In this document: positions 35,787 through 46,228 of the stretch, one piece after another
How the letters are laid out: each line of letters starts with the position of its first letter
How positions within the stretch are numbered: position 1 is the first letter of the stretch
Assembly (NCBI GenBank): GCA_010084195.1
Contig: RGPS01000013.1
Span: 1-57,824 of the forward strand
Length of the DNA stretch: 57,824 nucleotides
From: Terriglobia bacterium
Lineage (GTDB): Bacteria; Acidobacteriota; Terriglobia; Bryobacterales; Bryobacteraceae
Reading direction: 5' to 3'
Translations under genes and position numbers: made by a program
The notes under the pieces: generated by a model
Database searches by the model: none
What the model saw: the letters and a program-made list of their open reading frames with translations, nothing else
Told to the model about the DNA's origin: nothing

Positions 35787-38700
35787 ATGCACGCACTCGC
35801 AAAACTTTGCATTCGAAGGCCCGTATTCGCGACGATGCTGATTCTCTCGCTCGTCGTCGTCGGTATCTTCTCGTACTTCAGTCTCGGCGTCGATCTGTTC
35901 CCCAAGGTCGATATTCCTACCGTCGTCGTCACCATCGCCAATCCCGGCGCGTCGCCCGAGGAAGTGGAAACCGAAATCACCCGCAAGGTGGAAGACGCTG
36001 TCAACACCATCAGCCAGATTGATGAAGTTCGCTCGATTTCTTCCGAAGGTCTCTCCACTGCCGTCATTACCTTCGCGCTCGCCAAGGACGGGGACATAGC
36101 CCTGCAGGAAGTCCAGAGCAAGGTCAACCTGATTGAGAATGACCTGCCCCAAACGGTGAAGCGCCCCGTCATCCTCAAGTTCGATCCGGACGCTGCTCCC
36201 GTAATGCAGATCGCCATTTCAGCGCCCCGCAACCTCCGGGACCTGACAGCCATCGCCGACAAGCTCATCAAGCAAAAGCTGGAGAACTCCAAGGGCGTCG
36301 GCCAGATCCGCATCATTGGTGGCGCCCGTCGTGAAATCCATGTCGATGTGGATCCCAGCCGCCTGCGCGCCTGGGGCCTGACCATCTCTGACGTCTTCAA
36401 CGCGGCCCGATCCCAGAACCTGGAACTACCCGCCGGCAGTCTGCAAACAGGCTCGCGCGAAGTCACGGTCCGCACCACGGGCCGGATTACGAGCCCGTCA
36501 GAATTCAATCAGATCGCCGTCGCCTCCAAGGGCCCCTACGTTGTCCGCATCAATGACATCGGCAATGCCGAGGATAGTTATGAAGAACCCCGCACTGCCG
36601 CACGCCTCGATGGTGTCTCGGCGGTCACCTTGCTCGTCGCCAAGCAATCCGGCGAAAACTCCGTCTCCACTGCTGCCGGCGTCCGCGCCCGCATGAAAGA
36701 GATTCAGGAGACGTTGCCCAAAGACGTGAAGATGAGCGTCGTCGCGGATCAATCCGTCTTCATTGAAGCCGCCATCAGCAACATCAATCACCACCTGGTG
36801 CTGGGCAGTATTCTGGCCTCGGTTATCATCTTCATCTTCCTCGCCAACTGGCGCACCACGCTGATCGCCTCCATCGCGATTCCCACCTCCATCGTGTCGG
36901 CCTTCGGCCTGATGGCTGCCATGGGGTTGACGCTCAATCAGATCACCATGCTTTCCCTGACGCTGATGGTCGGCATCGTAATCGACGACGCCATTATCGT
37001 GCTCGAGAACATCTTCCGCTACATGGAAGAAAAGGGCATGGGCCCCGTCGAAGCCGCTATCAAGGGCACGGGCGAAATCGGCCTGGCCGTTATGGCGACA
37101 ACCCTTTCGCTGCTCGCCGTCTTTCTTCCCGTCGGCTTCATGGGTGGCATCGTGGGCCGCTTCATGAGTTCCTTTGGCTTCACCGCCGCCTTCGCCATTG
37201 CGGTCTCCCTGCTGGTTTCCTTCACGCTGACACCGATGCTCACGGCGCGCTTCGTGCCCGCCCCGAAACCGGGCCACACTTCCTCCAAAGAAAGTGTTCT
37301 CTTCGCCTGGCTCGACAAACATTACACCAGCATGCTGAAGTGGGCCATGGCCCATCGCAAGACGATGCTGGCCTTCAGCGGCCTCACCATCCTCAGCATT
37401 GTCCCGCTGTTCATGTTCGTCGGTAAGAACTTCCTGCCCACCGACGACCAATCGCAGTTCAACGTTCTGGTCCGCGCCCCGGAAGGAAGTTCGCTCGCAG
37501 CCACCACTGCCCTCACTGAACAGATCTCGCAGGAGATTCGTCGCCAGCCGGGCGTCCTGCACACCCTGTCCACCACGGGCGGCACTGCTGACCGGTCCGC
37601 CAACAACTCCAGCGTCTTTGTGAAGCTGACCGACGTGGACCAGCGCGACCGCAACCAGTCCCAGCTCATGCAGTCTACCCGCAACCTTCTCAAGAAATAC
37701 CCGAAGGACATCCACACGGGCGTCGAACTGGTGTCAGCCGTGGGCGGCAACCAGAGCAACGCGGAAATCCAGTTCTACATTGAAGGTCCCGACCTGGCCA
37801 CGCTCGGCAAATACTCCGACATCCTTCTTGCAAAGATGAAAGGTCTGCCCTACGTGACCGACGCTGACTCCACACTTCGCTCCGGTAAACCAGAAGTGCG
37901 CCTCACCATCAATCGCTCCAAAGCAGCTGACCTGGGCGTCTCCGTCCTCGATATCGAACAAGCTCTCAACACCCTGGTTGCCGGGCAGGTTGCCTCCACG
38001 TTCAATGCCGGTGACGAGCAATATGACGTCCGCGTCCGCGCCTTCGAAAAGTTCCGCAACACCGAAGAAGGTTTGGCCGCGATGAGCGTTCCGTCTCGCA
38101 CCCGAGGCTCCGTTCGGCTCGATGAAATCGTAACTCTGGCCAACGGCAACGGCCCGTCCTCCGTCAATCGCATCAACCGGCAACGCCAGGTCACGCTGAC
38201 CTGCAACGTTCTGCCGGGAGGTTCGCAGACAGCTGTTCTCAGCGCGCTGCAGGAAGCTGCCGCCACCCTGAACATGCCGTCCGACTACCGTGCCGGCATT
38301 ACCGGCCCCTCGAAAGAACTCGGCCGGGCCGGCTACTACTTCATGCTCGCCTTCGCGCTCACCTTTATCTTCATGTACATTGTGCTCGCGGCTCAGTTTG
38401 AGTCATTCATCCACCCCATCACGATTCTGATGACCCTGCCCCTTGCCGTTCCCTTCGGCATCCTCTCCCTGCTGGTGACGGGCCAGACCGTGAACATCTT
38501 CTCGGGTCTTGGCTTGTTGCTGCTCTTCGGCATCGTGAAGAAGAACGCCATTCTGCAAATCGACCATACAAATGGCCTCCGTGCCCTGGGAATGCCCCGC
38601 TATGACGCCATCATTCAGGCCAATCGTGATCGCTTGCGGCCCATTCTGATGACCACCATCGCGCTCGTCGCCGGCATGTTACCGCTCGTACTTTCCAGCG

Positions 38701-38897
38701 GGACCGGTGCCGCGACGAACCGCTCCATCGGCGTCCTCGTCGTGGGCGGCCAGTCGCTCTGCCTTTTACTCACACTGCTCGCAGTCCCCGTCTTCTACTC
38801 ATTCTTCGAAGATCTACACGAATTGTTCGGACGGTTTCGAGAGAAGGTCTTCGGCGCTACACCCGTTGTTGCTCAGATTGAAGGAGAATCCCTGTGA
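35787..38897 (+). CDS. RND family inner-membrane efflux pump (AcrB/HAE-1 type)
   Basis: A 1036-residue proton-driven trimeric pump with twelve transmembrane helices and two large periplasmic loops. The proton-relay aspartate pair is intact in 'VGIVIDDAIIVLEN' (around residue 400) and the conserved lysine in 'FGIVKKNAILQIDH'. The start 'LCIRRPVFATMLILSLVVVG' is typical. Substrates (drugs, solvents or bile-type compounds) cannot be told. The stop overlaps the GTG of the first TolC gene. Confidence 0.95.
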   Translation: MHALAKLCIRRPVFATMLILSLVVVGIFSYFSLGVDLFPKVDIPTVVVTIANPGASPEEVETEITRKVEDAVNTISQIDEVRSISSEGLSTAVITFALAKDGDIALQEVQSKVNLIENDLPQTVKRPVILKFDPDAAPVMQIAISAPRNLRDLTAIADKLIKQKLENSKGVGQIRIIGGARREIHVDVDPSRLRAWGLTISDVFNAARSQNLELPAGSLQTGSREVTVRTTGRITSPSEFNQIAVASKGPYVVRINDIGNAEDSYEEPRTAARLDGVSAVTLLVAKQSGENSVSTAAGVRARMKEIQETLPKDVKMSVVADQSVFIEAAISNINHHLVLGSILASVIIFIFLANWRTTLIASIAIPTSIVSAFGLMAAMGLTLNQITMLSLTLMVGIVIDDAIIVLENIFRYMEEKGMGPVEAAIKGTGEIGLAVMATTLSLLAVFLPVGFMGGIVGRFMSSFGFTAAFAIAVSLLVSFTLTPMLTARFVPAPKPGHTSSKESVLFAWLDKHYTSMLKWAMAHRKTMLAFSGLTILSIVPLFMFVGKNFLPTDDQSQFNVLVRAPEGSSLAATTALTEQISQEIRRQPGVLHTLSTTGGTADRSANNSSVFVKLTDVDQRDRNQSQLMQSTRNLLKKYPKDIHTGVELVSAVGGNQSNAEIQFYIEGPDLATLGKYSDILLAKMKGLPYVTDADSTLRSGKPEVRLTINRSKAADLGVSVLDIEQALNTLVAGQVASTFNAGDEQYDVRVRAFEKFRNTEEGLAAMSVPSRTRGSVRLDEIVTLANGNGPSSVNRINRQRQVTLTCNVLPGGSQTAVLSALQEAAATLNMPSDYRAGITGPSKELGRAGYYFMLAFALTFIFMYIVLAAQFESFIHPITILMTLPLAVPFGILSLLVTGQTVNIFSGLGLLLLFGIVKKNAILQIDHTNGLRALGMPRYDAIIQANRDRLRPILMTTIALVAGMLPLVLSSGTGAATNRSIGVLVVGGQSLCLLLTLLAVPVFYSFFEDLHELFGRFREKVFGATPVVAQIEGESL

Positions 38898-40555
38898 AGA
38901 ATCGACATCTGATTCTCCCGTTCGCGCTCGCCGCCACCGCCTTTGCCCAGACGGGACAAATCGACGCACCGCGCATCGGCATCCTCGGCGAAGCAAAGCT
39001 TACCGTCAACGAAGTCATCGAACGAGTCCTGACCGGCGACACGGAACTTACCGTGTCGCGGATCACCAAACAGGAAGCGGTCCTCGGCCTCCGCGCGGCA
39101 CAGGGCATCTTCGATCCCCGCCTCGGCTTCACCGGACGCCAGTCCCGGGTCATCGCCCCCGTCAGTTCCTCGCTGGGAGGTGCCACCAACGGCAAGCTCA
39201 CCAACAAAGAGTTCCTCGCAGACCCCTCATTATCCGGCCTGTCCCCCATCTTCGGTGGCTCCTACAGGCTGGATTTCTCGAACTCCCGGCAACGGACCGA
39301 CAGTGCCTTCGCCACGCTCAACCCCCAATTTCTGACTACGCTCTCCCTCACTGTCAATCAGCCTCTGGTTCGCGGTCTTCGATACGACGACAACCGCCAC
39401 CGTATCCAGGTGGCGCGCCGGAACATCCACCTGTCTTCCGAACAATTCCGCCAGCGCCTCATCGACATCGTGACCCGCGCCGTTCAGGCCTGGTGGGAAC
39501 TGGATTTCGCCTACCGCAATCTGGACGTCCAGAAAGAGGCCGTTCGCCTGGTCGAACGGCAGGATGCGAGCAATCGCCGCCTTGTCGAACAGGGCCTTCT
39601 GGCCCCCGTCGATGTGGTGCAGACCCAGACGCTGCTCGCTACCTTTCAGCAAAACCTCTACACCGCACAGAGCAACCTGACTGCCTCCGAAAACGCCCTC
39701 AAGGCACTCATGCTGCCCGAGCGCACCGATCTGATGTGGGGCATGGCTCTGGTGCCGGAACGGACCGCAAACACGGCAAGCTTGTCACTCACTCTCGATG
39801 AAGCCATCAAACAGGCACTGGCCAACCGCCCGGAGCTGAAACAGGCCGATATCGCTCTCGACATGAACCGGCTGGATGTGAAACTCGCACGGGAACAAAC
39901 GAAGCCACAGGTTGACGCCTTTGCCACCGTCGCAGCCAACGGCCTCGCTGGTAAATTGATCACGCAGTCCGGGGCCAACCCTTTCAGCTCTGCCTTTGGC
40001 CCCATCATCGGCCAGATCAACCAGCTTTCCGCCGTGAACGGTTTGCCCCCCGTCCCCGCAATTTCATTTGGTGGCGGTACCGTTCCGCCGATTTTTGTGG
40101 GCGGCTATGGCCAGTCGCTCAATGCCCTGGGTACCGGGCACTTCACCACTGCCGTCGCCGGAATCACCTTTAGCCTCCCCCTGCGGAACCGGACCGCTAC
40201 CGCACAAGCAGCCATTTCAGCCGCCGAAGGCAAACGTCTCACCACGCAGCACCACCAGGTGGAAATGGCAATTGAGCAGGATGTCCGTAACGCGCTCCAG
40301 TTTGCAGTTTCCAATGATGCCCGGCTGGCGGCGGCCCGAAAAGCCCTCTCCAATGCCCAGGAGCAATTCGAGAGTGAACAGCGGCAATTTCAGGCCGGAA
40401 CCTCGTCGGTATTCCTCGTCCTGCAACGCCAGACAGACCTCGTGAACGCACGCACGCGCTCCATCCGTGCCGAGGCAGACGCGGGCGAAGCAACCGCCAA
40501 TCTGGACCGCGCCCTCGCCCGTACCCTGGAGACTCGTAAGATTGAGGTGAAGTAG
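38894..40555 (+). CDS. TolC family outer-membrane efflux protein (first copy)
   Basis: A 553-residue outer-membrane channel with signal peptide (1-18) and two repeated TolC halves rich in long helices ('VEMAIEQDVRNALQFAVSNDARLAAARKALSNAQEQF'). It is longer than usual because of an insert in the first half and a Gly/Pro-rich loop around residues 370-410. GTG 38894 overlaps the pump stop (GTGA), so it is the dedicated exit duct. Confidence 0.9.
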   Translation: MKNRHLILPFALAATAFAQTGQIDAPRIGILGEAKLTVNEVIERVLTGDTELTVSRITKQEAVLGLRAAQGIFDPRLGFTGRQSRVIAPVSSSLGGATNGKLTNKEFLADPSLSGLSPIFGGSYRLDFSNSRQRTDSAFATLNPQFLTTLSLTVNQPLVRGLRYDDNRHRIQVARRNIHLSSEQFRQRLIDIVTRAVQAWWELDFAYRNLDVQKEAVRLVERQDASNRRLVEQGLLAPVDVVQTQTLLATFQQNLYTAQSNLTASENALKALMLPERTDLMWGMALVPERTANTASLSLTLDEAIKQALANRPELKQADIALDMNRLDVKLAREQTKPQVDAFATVAANGLAGKLITQSGANPFSSAFGPIIGQINQLSAVNGLPPVPAISFGGGTVPPIFVGGYGQSLNALGTGHFTTAVAGITFSLPLRNRTATAQAAISAAEGKRLTTQHHQVEMAIEQDVRNALQFAVSNDARLAAARKALSNAQEQFESEQRQFQAGTSSVFLVLQRQTDLVNARTRSIRAEADAGEATANLDRALARTLETRKIEVK

Positions 40556-40561
40556 CCAATC

Positions 40562-40789
40562 ATGAAAACCGTCATTGCCCGCCTCGACTCCGAAGCCACC
40601 CGAGATCTCGCCGTCCTGGCAGAAGACCTCGGCTGGACCTCGTCGCGCATCATCCGGACAGCAATTCACCTGTTGGCCGAGTCCCGTCGTGTGGGCCTTG
40701 CCCGGAAACCCAAGGGCCTGCGCAAGTTCAACGCAAGCATTCCGGGGTCGGGACCGAGCCGGAAACGCCGAGACCAGCTCGGCATATAG
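40562..40789 (+). CDS. small ribbon-helix-helix protein
   Basis: A 75-residue protein whose first half 'TVIARLDSEATRDLAVLAED' plus 'LGWTSSRIIRTAIHLL' fits the Arc/CopG ribbon-helix-helix DNA-binding fold; the tail is basic ('RKPKGLRKF...SRKRRDQ'). It lies 6 bp after the first TolC gene and 32 bp before the second. It could be an operon regulator or an orphan antitoxin; no toxin is adjacent. Confidence 0.6.
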   Translation: MKTVIARLDSEATRDLAVLAEDLGWTSSRIIRTAIHLLAESRRVGLARKPKGLRKFNASIPGSGPSRKRRDQLGI

Positions 40790-40821
40790 ATCTCTATCAG
40801 GCTGGGTGCTACCAATAGTGC

Positions 40822-42099
40822 ATGCGCATTTTCTGGTTGCTCACCGCCCTTGCGTCCGCCGCCCACGCTGAAACCTGGTCCCTGAACCTGAAACAGGCCC
40901 TCGACCGCGCCATGTCCCAAAGTCAGGAGGCTGTCATCCTGCGCCTCGACGAGCTCAAGGCTGCAACCGCAGTTCGTATCGCCAGGGATCCCTTCACGCC
41001 GCACGTCGGCCTCGGAAGCGGCCTGGCCTACAGCAGCGGCTTTCCACTCAGCATTGAAGGCTCAGCACCCGCCATCATCCAGGCCAAGGTCACGCAGTCC
41101 ATGTTTAACAGGCCCCAGTCCCTCGCGGTGGCCCAGGCCCGGGAGAATGCCCGAGGCGCTACGTTCGCGGCAGGGGAGCGGTCCGATGAAATCGCCTTCC
41201 GCGTCGCCTCGCTCTTTCTGGACGCCCAGCGTGCCGCACAGCTCGCGGGCGCCGCCCGTCGTCAGGTGGAGAGCCTGGCGAAGGTATCGGCCTCAGTGAG
41301 TGCCCGGGTGGATGCTGGCCGTGAGCTTCCGGTGGCGCTGTCAGAAGCGGCGGTCAATCGCCTTCGCGCCCAGCAGAGGGTTCAGGGGCTGGAAGCGGAG
41401 CGCGACTACGCGGAGCGGAGTCTGGCTGTGGCGCTCGGCTACCCCGCAACCGATTCCGTTCGGCCAGCGGAAGGCGAACCGCAGGTCATCACCATTCCCA
41501 CCGATGAGCAAACGGCGACCGCAACCGCCCTCGCCGAAAGTAAGGAACTCCGTCGCCTCGAATCCAACTACCAGGCTTCCGCCCTGGGGCTGAAGGAGAA
41601 CAAGGCGCAACGGCTACCCAAGGTGGATCTGGTGGCCCAGTATGCGCTCCTCGCCCGCTACAGCAACTACGACGAGTACTTTTCGAAGTTTCAAAGGCAC
41701 AACTGGCAGCTGGGTGCTTCCATTCAGTTGCCGGTGCTCGCAGGAGCAGCCCTCGACGCCTCCATCTCCCAGGCCGAAGCCGCACAGCACCGCGTGCGTG
41801 CCGAGTTGCAGCAGGCGCGAAGCCGCATCACCCTGGCGATGCACCAGAGTTACCAGGATGTGGAAAAGGCCAAACTGGCAACGCAGCTGGCCAAGGCTGA
41901 ACTGGATCTGGCCCACGAACAGCTCTCCATCCTGCTGGCCCAGATGAATGAAGGTCGAGCCACCCTGAAACAGATTGAAGAAGCCCGCTTTGTGGAAGAA
42001 GAGCGCTGGATCGCATTCTACGATGCTCAGTTCAGTACCGAGCGGGCCAGGTTGAATGTACTGCGGCAGACCGGCGAACTAATGGCCCGCCTGCGATAA
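40822..42099 (+). CDS. TolC family protein (second copy)
   Basis: A 425-residue TolC-like outer-membrane efflux protein with signal peptide (1-16) and long coiled helices ('RARLNVLRQTGELMARL', 'VRAELQQARSRITLAMHQSYQDV'). It is shorter than and clearly different from the first TolC, so it is not a recent duplicate. It probably belongs to the same operon. Its 3' end overlaps the convergent esterase gene by 21 bp. Confidence 0.85.
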   Translation: MRIFWLLTALASAAHAETWSLNLKQALDRAMSQSQEAVILRLDELKAATAVRIARDPFTPHVGLGSGLAYSSGFPLSIEGSAPAIIQAKVTQSMFNRPQSLAVAQARENARGATFAAGERSDEIAFRVASLFLDAQRAAQLAGAARRQVESLAKVSASVSARVDAGRELPVALSEAAVNRLRAQQRVQGLEAERDYAERSLAVALGYPATDSVRPAEGEPQVITIPTDEQTATATALAESKELRRLESNYQASALGLKENKAQRLPKVDLVAQYALLARYSNYDEYFSKFQRHNWQLGASIQLPVLAGAALDASISQAEAAQHRVRAELQQARSRITLAMHQSYQDVEKAKLATQLAKAELDLAHEQLSILLAQMNEGRATLKQIEEARFVEEERWIAFYDAQFSTERARLNVLRQTGELMARLR

Positions 42100-43764
42100 C
42101 ACTTTTTGCGCCGCCGCAAGACCACCGGCAACCTGAATCCCGGGTATGTCCAGGTACTGCAAAAAGTCGTCGTCGGTCCCCTGGAAGCCCTTCAGGTCTA
42201 CCTTCAGCTTCACCTTACCGGGCGCGATGGCGGCTGCAAACTCAGCCTGCACCGAAGCTGCGGTGCCAACACCCACAAGCTCCACCAGAGTGCCTGGGTA
42301 CTTCGCGCCCAACCAGGCCAGACCCGTCAGAACATCCTGAACTCTGGCCTGGTCGTCGGTGCGATTGAACGCGGCAAAGTGCTTCACGCCGCGCTCTCGC
42401 GCCCGAATCGAACGCCCGGTCTGGAAGACGTCCAGCACCATCCCCGGGCGCCCTGCGGGAATGTCCGCTTTCGTCCCCCCGATCACCAGAACCGGACTTC
42501 CCTGCCCCGCTACGAAACTGTATGGCACCCGGGTCCCTTCCCACAACAGGACGGAACCGTCGTCCGTCACTGCTTGGCCAGGCCACACAGCACCAATCGC
42601 TCGGGAGAGCGCCGCTTGCGGGTCGGTTATTCCGGTTCGTTGCCGCCACATCCCGGCCACCTGGGCGTAGCTCACCGCCCCCCCGGGTAACGGGCGTCGC
42701 GACGTGGCCAGCATGTCCTGCAGCATCGGGACCTCGGCGTTCTTCTCAACGAACTCGCCTGCCGCCGGGTCCTGTAATATGTGCTTCCCAAAGAAGCGAT
42801 AGACAAACTCACGGTTCTGCTTGTTGTAGTTATGCGGAGCGTCCAGGTGTACGTTGGCGACGTTGTCCGGCTCGCCGTAGAGCGCATAAATACTGCGGAT
42901 GGCCGGTAGCTCCTCGGAAGGTACATTCTTCGTCCAGTCTCCGGTGGCGGACACCAGCATCATCGGACGAGGCGCCGCCATGGCTGCGATCTCCACGTTG
43001 TTCGTTTCATAGCGAAGACCGGGTGCGTTCTCGCAGAAATCGCCGCCCTGCATGATTCCTGAAACCATGTTGACGGGCGCCAGGAATTTCACGCGATCAT
43101 CAAGCGCAGCAGTCAGGAAGGTCTGGGTAGCACCACCCGACGCCCCGGTCATACCGATGCGTGCGGGATCCACGTCGTCCAGCGAGGCAATGAAATCAAT
43201 CGCCCGAATCGTGTTCCATACCTGCAGCCCTGCCGGACCGAAGCCCCAAAGACGGTCCGCCGGAGTCCCGAAAGCGTGTGGGGTCTGCAGGGTGTCGTTG
43301 TAGCCAACCATGTCCCAGGCGAAAACCACGTAGCCCTGACGCGCCAGGTTTGAGCCCAATTGCGGCCCAGAATAGAGGGGCTGGTTCTCCAGTCGCCCAT
43401 ACTGCCAGTGGCCGTGCGGATTGAGCACCGCAGGGTGCTTTCCGCCCGTCAGCGGCCGATACAGATTGCCGCCGACAAAATACCCGGGCATGGCCTCGAT
43501 CAGGACCTTTTCAATCGTGCAGTCCCGCGTTGTTATCTTGCCGAAGACCTGAGCGTGAAGCGGATTCTTCGCGGGCATCGGGTCCAGGCCCAGGGCCGTC
43601 TGGATCTGTGACTTCAGAACCCCGCGACGCTGCTCCCACGCCGCGCGCGTCTTATAGACAGGCATGGCCAAATGCGAGTCCGTATGGAGGACGCGCGTGT
43701 TCCGAACGTCCTCCTGACCCAAAAGAATCAGCGAAAAAAGGAGAGCAAGAGCGCAGGGCTTCAT
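42079..43764 (-). CDS. secreted alpha/beta-hydrolase, acetylxylan-esterase-like
   Basis: A 561-residue exported hydrolase with signal peptide (1-16). The nucleophile elbow is 'GMTGASGGATQT' (Ser209), preceded by 'GYVVFAWDMVGYNDT' and followed by 'DAPHNYNK', which may hold the catalytic His. The family includes acetylxylan and cephalosporin C deacetylases and large secreted esterases of acidobacteria and planctomycetes. A C-terminal domain of about 200 residues is unassigned. It starts 27 bp after the dapD stop on the same strand and may be cotranscribed, although its function is unrelated to lysine. Confidence 0.8.
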   Translation of the reverse strand: MKPCALALLFSLILLGQEDVRNTRVLHTDSHLAMPVYKTRAAWEQRRGVLKSQIQTALGLDPMPAKNPLHAQVFGKITTRDCTIEKVLIEAMPGYFVGGNLYRPLTGGKHPAVLNPHGHWQYGRLENQPLYSGPQLGSNLARQGYVVFAWDMVGYNDTLQTPHAFGTPADRLWGFGPAGLQVWNTIRAIDFIASLDDVDPARIGMTGASGGATQTFLTAALDDRVKFLAPVNMVSGIMQGGDFCENAPGLRYETNNVEIAAMAAPRPMMLVSATGDWTKNVPSEELPAIRSIYALYGEPDNVANVHLDAPHNYNKQNREFVYRFFGKHILQDPAAGEFVEKNAEVPMLQDMLATSRRPLPGGAVSYAQVAGMWRQRTGITDPQAALSRAIGAVWPGQAVTDDGSVLLWEGTRVPYSFVAGQGSPVLVIGGTKADIPAGRPGMVLDVFQTGRSIRARERGVKHFAAFNRTDDQARVQDVLTGLAWLGAKYPGTLVELVGVGTAASVQAEFAAAIAPGKVKLKVDLKGFQGTDDDFLQYLDIPGIQVAGGLAAAQKVLSQAGH

Positions 43765-43791
43765 CCCTACGAATGTACTACCGCAGTCAGC

Positions 43792-44628
43792 TTATCGCAG
43801 CAGATCTTCTAACTGGATCCGCGTGCCGGTCTTCTCATCGCGATACTTCACGATGACAGGAGTGTAGAGCGAGATACCCCATTCCTTGCCCGTGCCCGAC
43901 GAAACCGGGCGGGAACCAGCCACCACAACAGCACCTTCGGGAATCATGAGAGGCTGCTCATCCGTGGCACGATACACTTCACCACGCACCAGATCGTAGA
44001 CGGGGGTCGAGCGATTCAGGATGGTACCCGTCCCCAGGACTGCACCCTTCTTCACCACGGTGCCTTCGTAGACCCCGCAATTCCCACCGATCATGACATC
44101 ATCTTCCACAATCACCGGCATCGCACCCACGGGTTCCAGCACGCCGCCAATCTGCGAAGCCGCCGAGATATGGCAGTTCTTCCCGATCTGCGCACAACTG
44201 CCGACCAGCGCGTGCGAATCCACCATAGTCCCGTCGCTGACATACGCGCCCGCATTGATGTACATGGGAGGCATGCACGTCACGCCGCGCCCAATAAAGC
44301 AGCCGTCACGAATACTGGAGCCACCGGGGACGATGCGCACGCCGTCGGACAACCCAATCTGCCGCACCGGGTAAGTGGACTTGTCCAGAAACGGCTGCCG
44401 CGCCGGGTCAATCGACATATCCACAATCCCGCCCAACCGGAAACCAAGGAGGATACCCTTCTTGACCCAGGCGTTCACCCTCCAGCCTGTAACCTGCGAC
44501 GAATCCGGCTCCGCAGCGCGAATTTCACCGGCATTCAGCGCGGCCTTGAAACGGGCGAACAGCGCGAAGTGCTCCGGCGTGTACTGCTCCGGCTTGTTAT
44601 CAAAAATCTGCTCAATGGCTTGCTGCAT
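43792..44628 (-). CDS. dapD: tetrahydrodipicolinate N-succinyltransferase DapD
   Basis: A 278-residue trimeric left-handed beta-helix enzyme that succinylates tetrahydrodipicolinate in lysine/diaminopimelate synthesis. Hexapeptide repeats run through '[34 protein letters not shown]' (in parts) and '[33 protein letters not shown]'; '[13 protein letters not shown]' precedes them. I start at Met 44628, 14 codons inside the longest frame, since this gives the usual N-terminus and a 17-bp overlap with the dapA end. It is the last dap gene of the operon. Confidence 0.93.
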   Translation of the reverse strand: MQQAIEQIFDNKPEQYTPEHFALFARFKAALNAGEIRAAEPDSSQVTGWRVNAWVKKGILLGFRLGGIVDMSIDPARQPFLDKSTYPVRQIGLSDGVRIVPGGSSIRDGCFIGRGVTCMPPMYINAGAYVSDGTMVDSHALVGSCAQIGKNCHISAASQIGGVLEPVGAMPVIVEDDVMIGGNCGVYEGTVVKKGAVLGTGTILNRSTPVYDLVRGEVYRATDEQPLMIPEGAVVVAGSRPVSSGTGKEWGISLYTPVIVKYRDEKTGTRIQLEDLLR

Positions 44629-45511
44629 GCATGGTCTCCAACAATCCAACTTCTTCCAGTACTGCTTCAATCTTCGCCTTGTTGGCGTCGGTGGGCGGCA
44701 CCATGGGCAGGCGGAAATTCGGCTCCAGCAGGCCCATCTTGTACATACCCCACTTCACCGGACCAGGGTTGGCTTCCACGAAATTCACCTGCATCAGCGC
44801 GAAGTACTTTCGCTGAATCGCCCGCGCGCCGGCGAAGTCGCCCGAGTTTGCCAGCCGTGCCAACTCCGACATCGCTCCCGGAATCTCATTAGAAACCACC
44901 GAGATAATGCCATGGCCACCGGCCGCGATCAACGGAATGGTAATCGCATCATCGCCCGAAACCATGATGAAGCGGTGGGGCAGACGGTGCACAATCTCAG
45001 CCATCTGCGAGATATTGCCCGAAGCTTCCTTCACGCCGATAATCTGGTCAATTTCAGCCAGCCGCAGCATGGTCGTGGGGTCAATATTGAGGCCGGTTCG
45101 GCCCTGAATGTTGTAAAGCATGATCGGGATACTAATCGCATCCGCAATCGTCTTGTAGTGCTGATATAAGCCTTCGGGTGTCGGCTTGTTGTAGTACGGC
45201 GTCACTGAGAGCACGCCATCGGCCCCCAGTTTTTCGCATTCGTGCGCGAGTTCTGCCACTTCCCGGGTGTTGTACCCGCCGGCACCAGCCAGCACCGGAA
45301 CTTTTCCCTTCGCTTCTTCCAGCGTGATCGCCACCACGCGAAGATGCTCGTCCCGCGTCAGCGTCGGACTCTCGCCCGTCGTTCCGCACGGAACTAAAAA
45401 ATCAATGCCCTGCTCCAGTTGCCGGCGAACCAATCGCCGCATCGCAACTTCATCAAGACCTCCGTCAACAAGGAACGGAGTAACCAGCGCAGTTCCGCAT
45501 CCAGTAAACAT
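44612..45511 (-). CDS. dapA: 4-hydroxy-tetrahydrodipicolinate synthase
   Basis: A 299-residue TIM-barrel aldolase condensing pyruvate with aspartate semialdehyde. The Schiff-base Lys161 ('GVKEASGN'), Tyr133 ('[10 protein letters not shown]') and Tyr107 ('YYNKPT') of the catalytic set are present, as is 'PCGTTGES'. A purine-rich Shine-Dalgarno sequence precedes ATG 45511. It is in the dap operon, 27 bp after dapB. Confidence 0.96.
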   Translation of the reverse strand: MFTGCGTALVTPFLVDGGLDEVAMRRLVRRQLEQGIDFLVPCGTTGESPTLTRDEHLRVVAITLEEAKGKVPVLAGAGGYNTREVAELAHECEKLGADGVLSVTPYYNKPTPEGLYQHYKTIADAISIPIMLYNIQGRTGLNIDPTTMLRLAEIDQIIGVKEASGNISQMAEIVHRLPHRFIMVSGDDAITIPLIAAGGHGIISVVSNEIPGAMSELARLANSGDFAGARAIQRKYFALMQVNFVEANPGPVKWGMYKMGLLEPNFRLPMVPPTDANKAKIEAVLEEVGLLETMHAASH

Positions 45512-45538
45512 GTACCACCTCCAGAACGGCTTCCGCCG

Positions 45539-46225
45539 TTAGAAACAAATGTCGCCGAACTCGTGAAAGCCGGACTTCCCAACCACCCACTCGGCTGCCT
45601 TCACGGCACCAAGCGCAAAGCCTTCTCTGCTCCTCGCGGTATGGCGAAGAGTAATTGTATCGGCCGCACAATCAAAACCAATTTCATGGGTACCCGCAAT
45701 GGTGCCTGCACGGTTCGAACCCACGTCGACAGGCTTCTGGTACCCCGACTTCTTCATCTCTTCCACCAGCTTCAGAAGGGTCCCCGAAGGCGCGTCTTTC
45801 TTCGCCGAATGGTGAATTTCCCAGGCCCAGGCCTCGTACTCCGGAGCGCCGGAAAGCAGCTTGGCCGCCTCTGCCACAATGCGAAAAAATGCGTTTACCC
45901 CAACCGAGTAGTTAGGGCTCCACACCAGCCCAATACCAGCCTGATCCACCACACTGCAAACATGGTCCATGCGATCCACCCAGCCCGTCGTACCAATCAC
46001 CTGGTTCACCTTCAGGGCCGCAATGCGTTCGATGTTCTCTACTGCCGCATCGGGAATCGAGAAGTCAATCGCGACGTCGATGCCGCGAAAGTTCTCTGCT
46101 GTAATCCCCGCGAAGCCCGAGTTGTTAAACTCGTCCAGCTTCAGGCCAATCTCGTGACCGCGATCCATCGCGATGCGCTCAATCATCCTGCCCATCTTGC
46201 CGTAACCAACAATTGCGATGCGCAT
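45539..46225 (-). CDS. dapB: 4-hydroxy-tetrahydrodipicolinate reductase
   Basis: A 228-residue NAD(P)H-dependent reductase, somewhat shorter than the ~270-residue E. coli enzyme. The Rossmann loop 'GYGKMGRMI' starts at residue 7, and the catalytic/substrate motif 'EIHHSAKKDAPSGT' is intact. 'GTTGW' and 'SPNYSVGVN' are also present. It lies 3 bp after the lysC stop. Confidence 0.94.
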   Translation of the reverse strand: MRIAIVGYGKMGRMIERIAMDRGHEIGLKLDEFNNSGFAGITAENFRGIDVAIDFSIPDAAVENIERIAALKVNQVIGTTGWVDRMDHVCSVVDQAGIGLVWSPNYSVGVNAFFRIVAEAAKLLSGAPEYEAWAWEIHHSAKKDAPSGTLLKLVEEMKKSGYQKPVDVGSNRAGTIAGTHEIGFDCAADTITLRHTARSREGFALGAVKAAEWVVGKSGFHEFGDICF

Positions 46226-46228
46226 ACT

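Noticed and set aside
36498-37715. 405-codon open frame antisense to the RND pump
   Set aside because: Composition is His/Gly/Asp-rich as expected from the complement of a membrane-protein gene; no motif.
45712-45722. ggttcgaaccc resembling a tRNA T-arm
   Set aside because: It lies within dapB and has no acceptor, D or anticodon stem around it.
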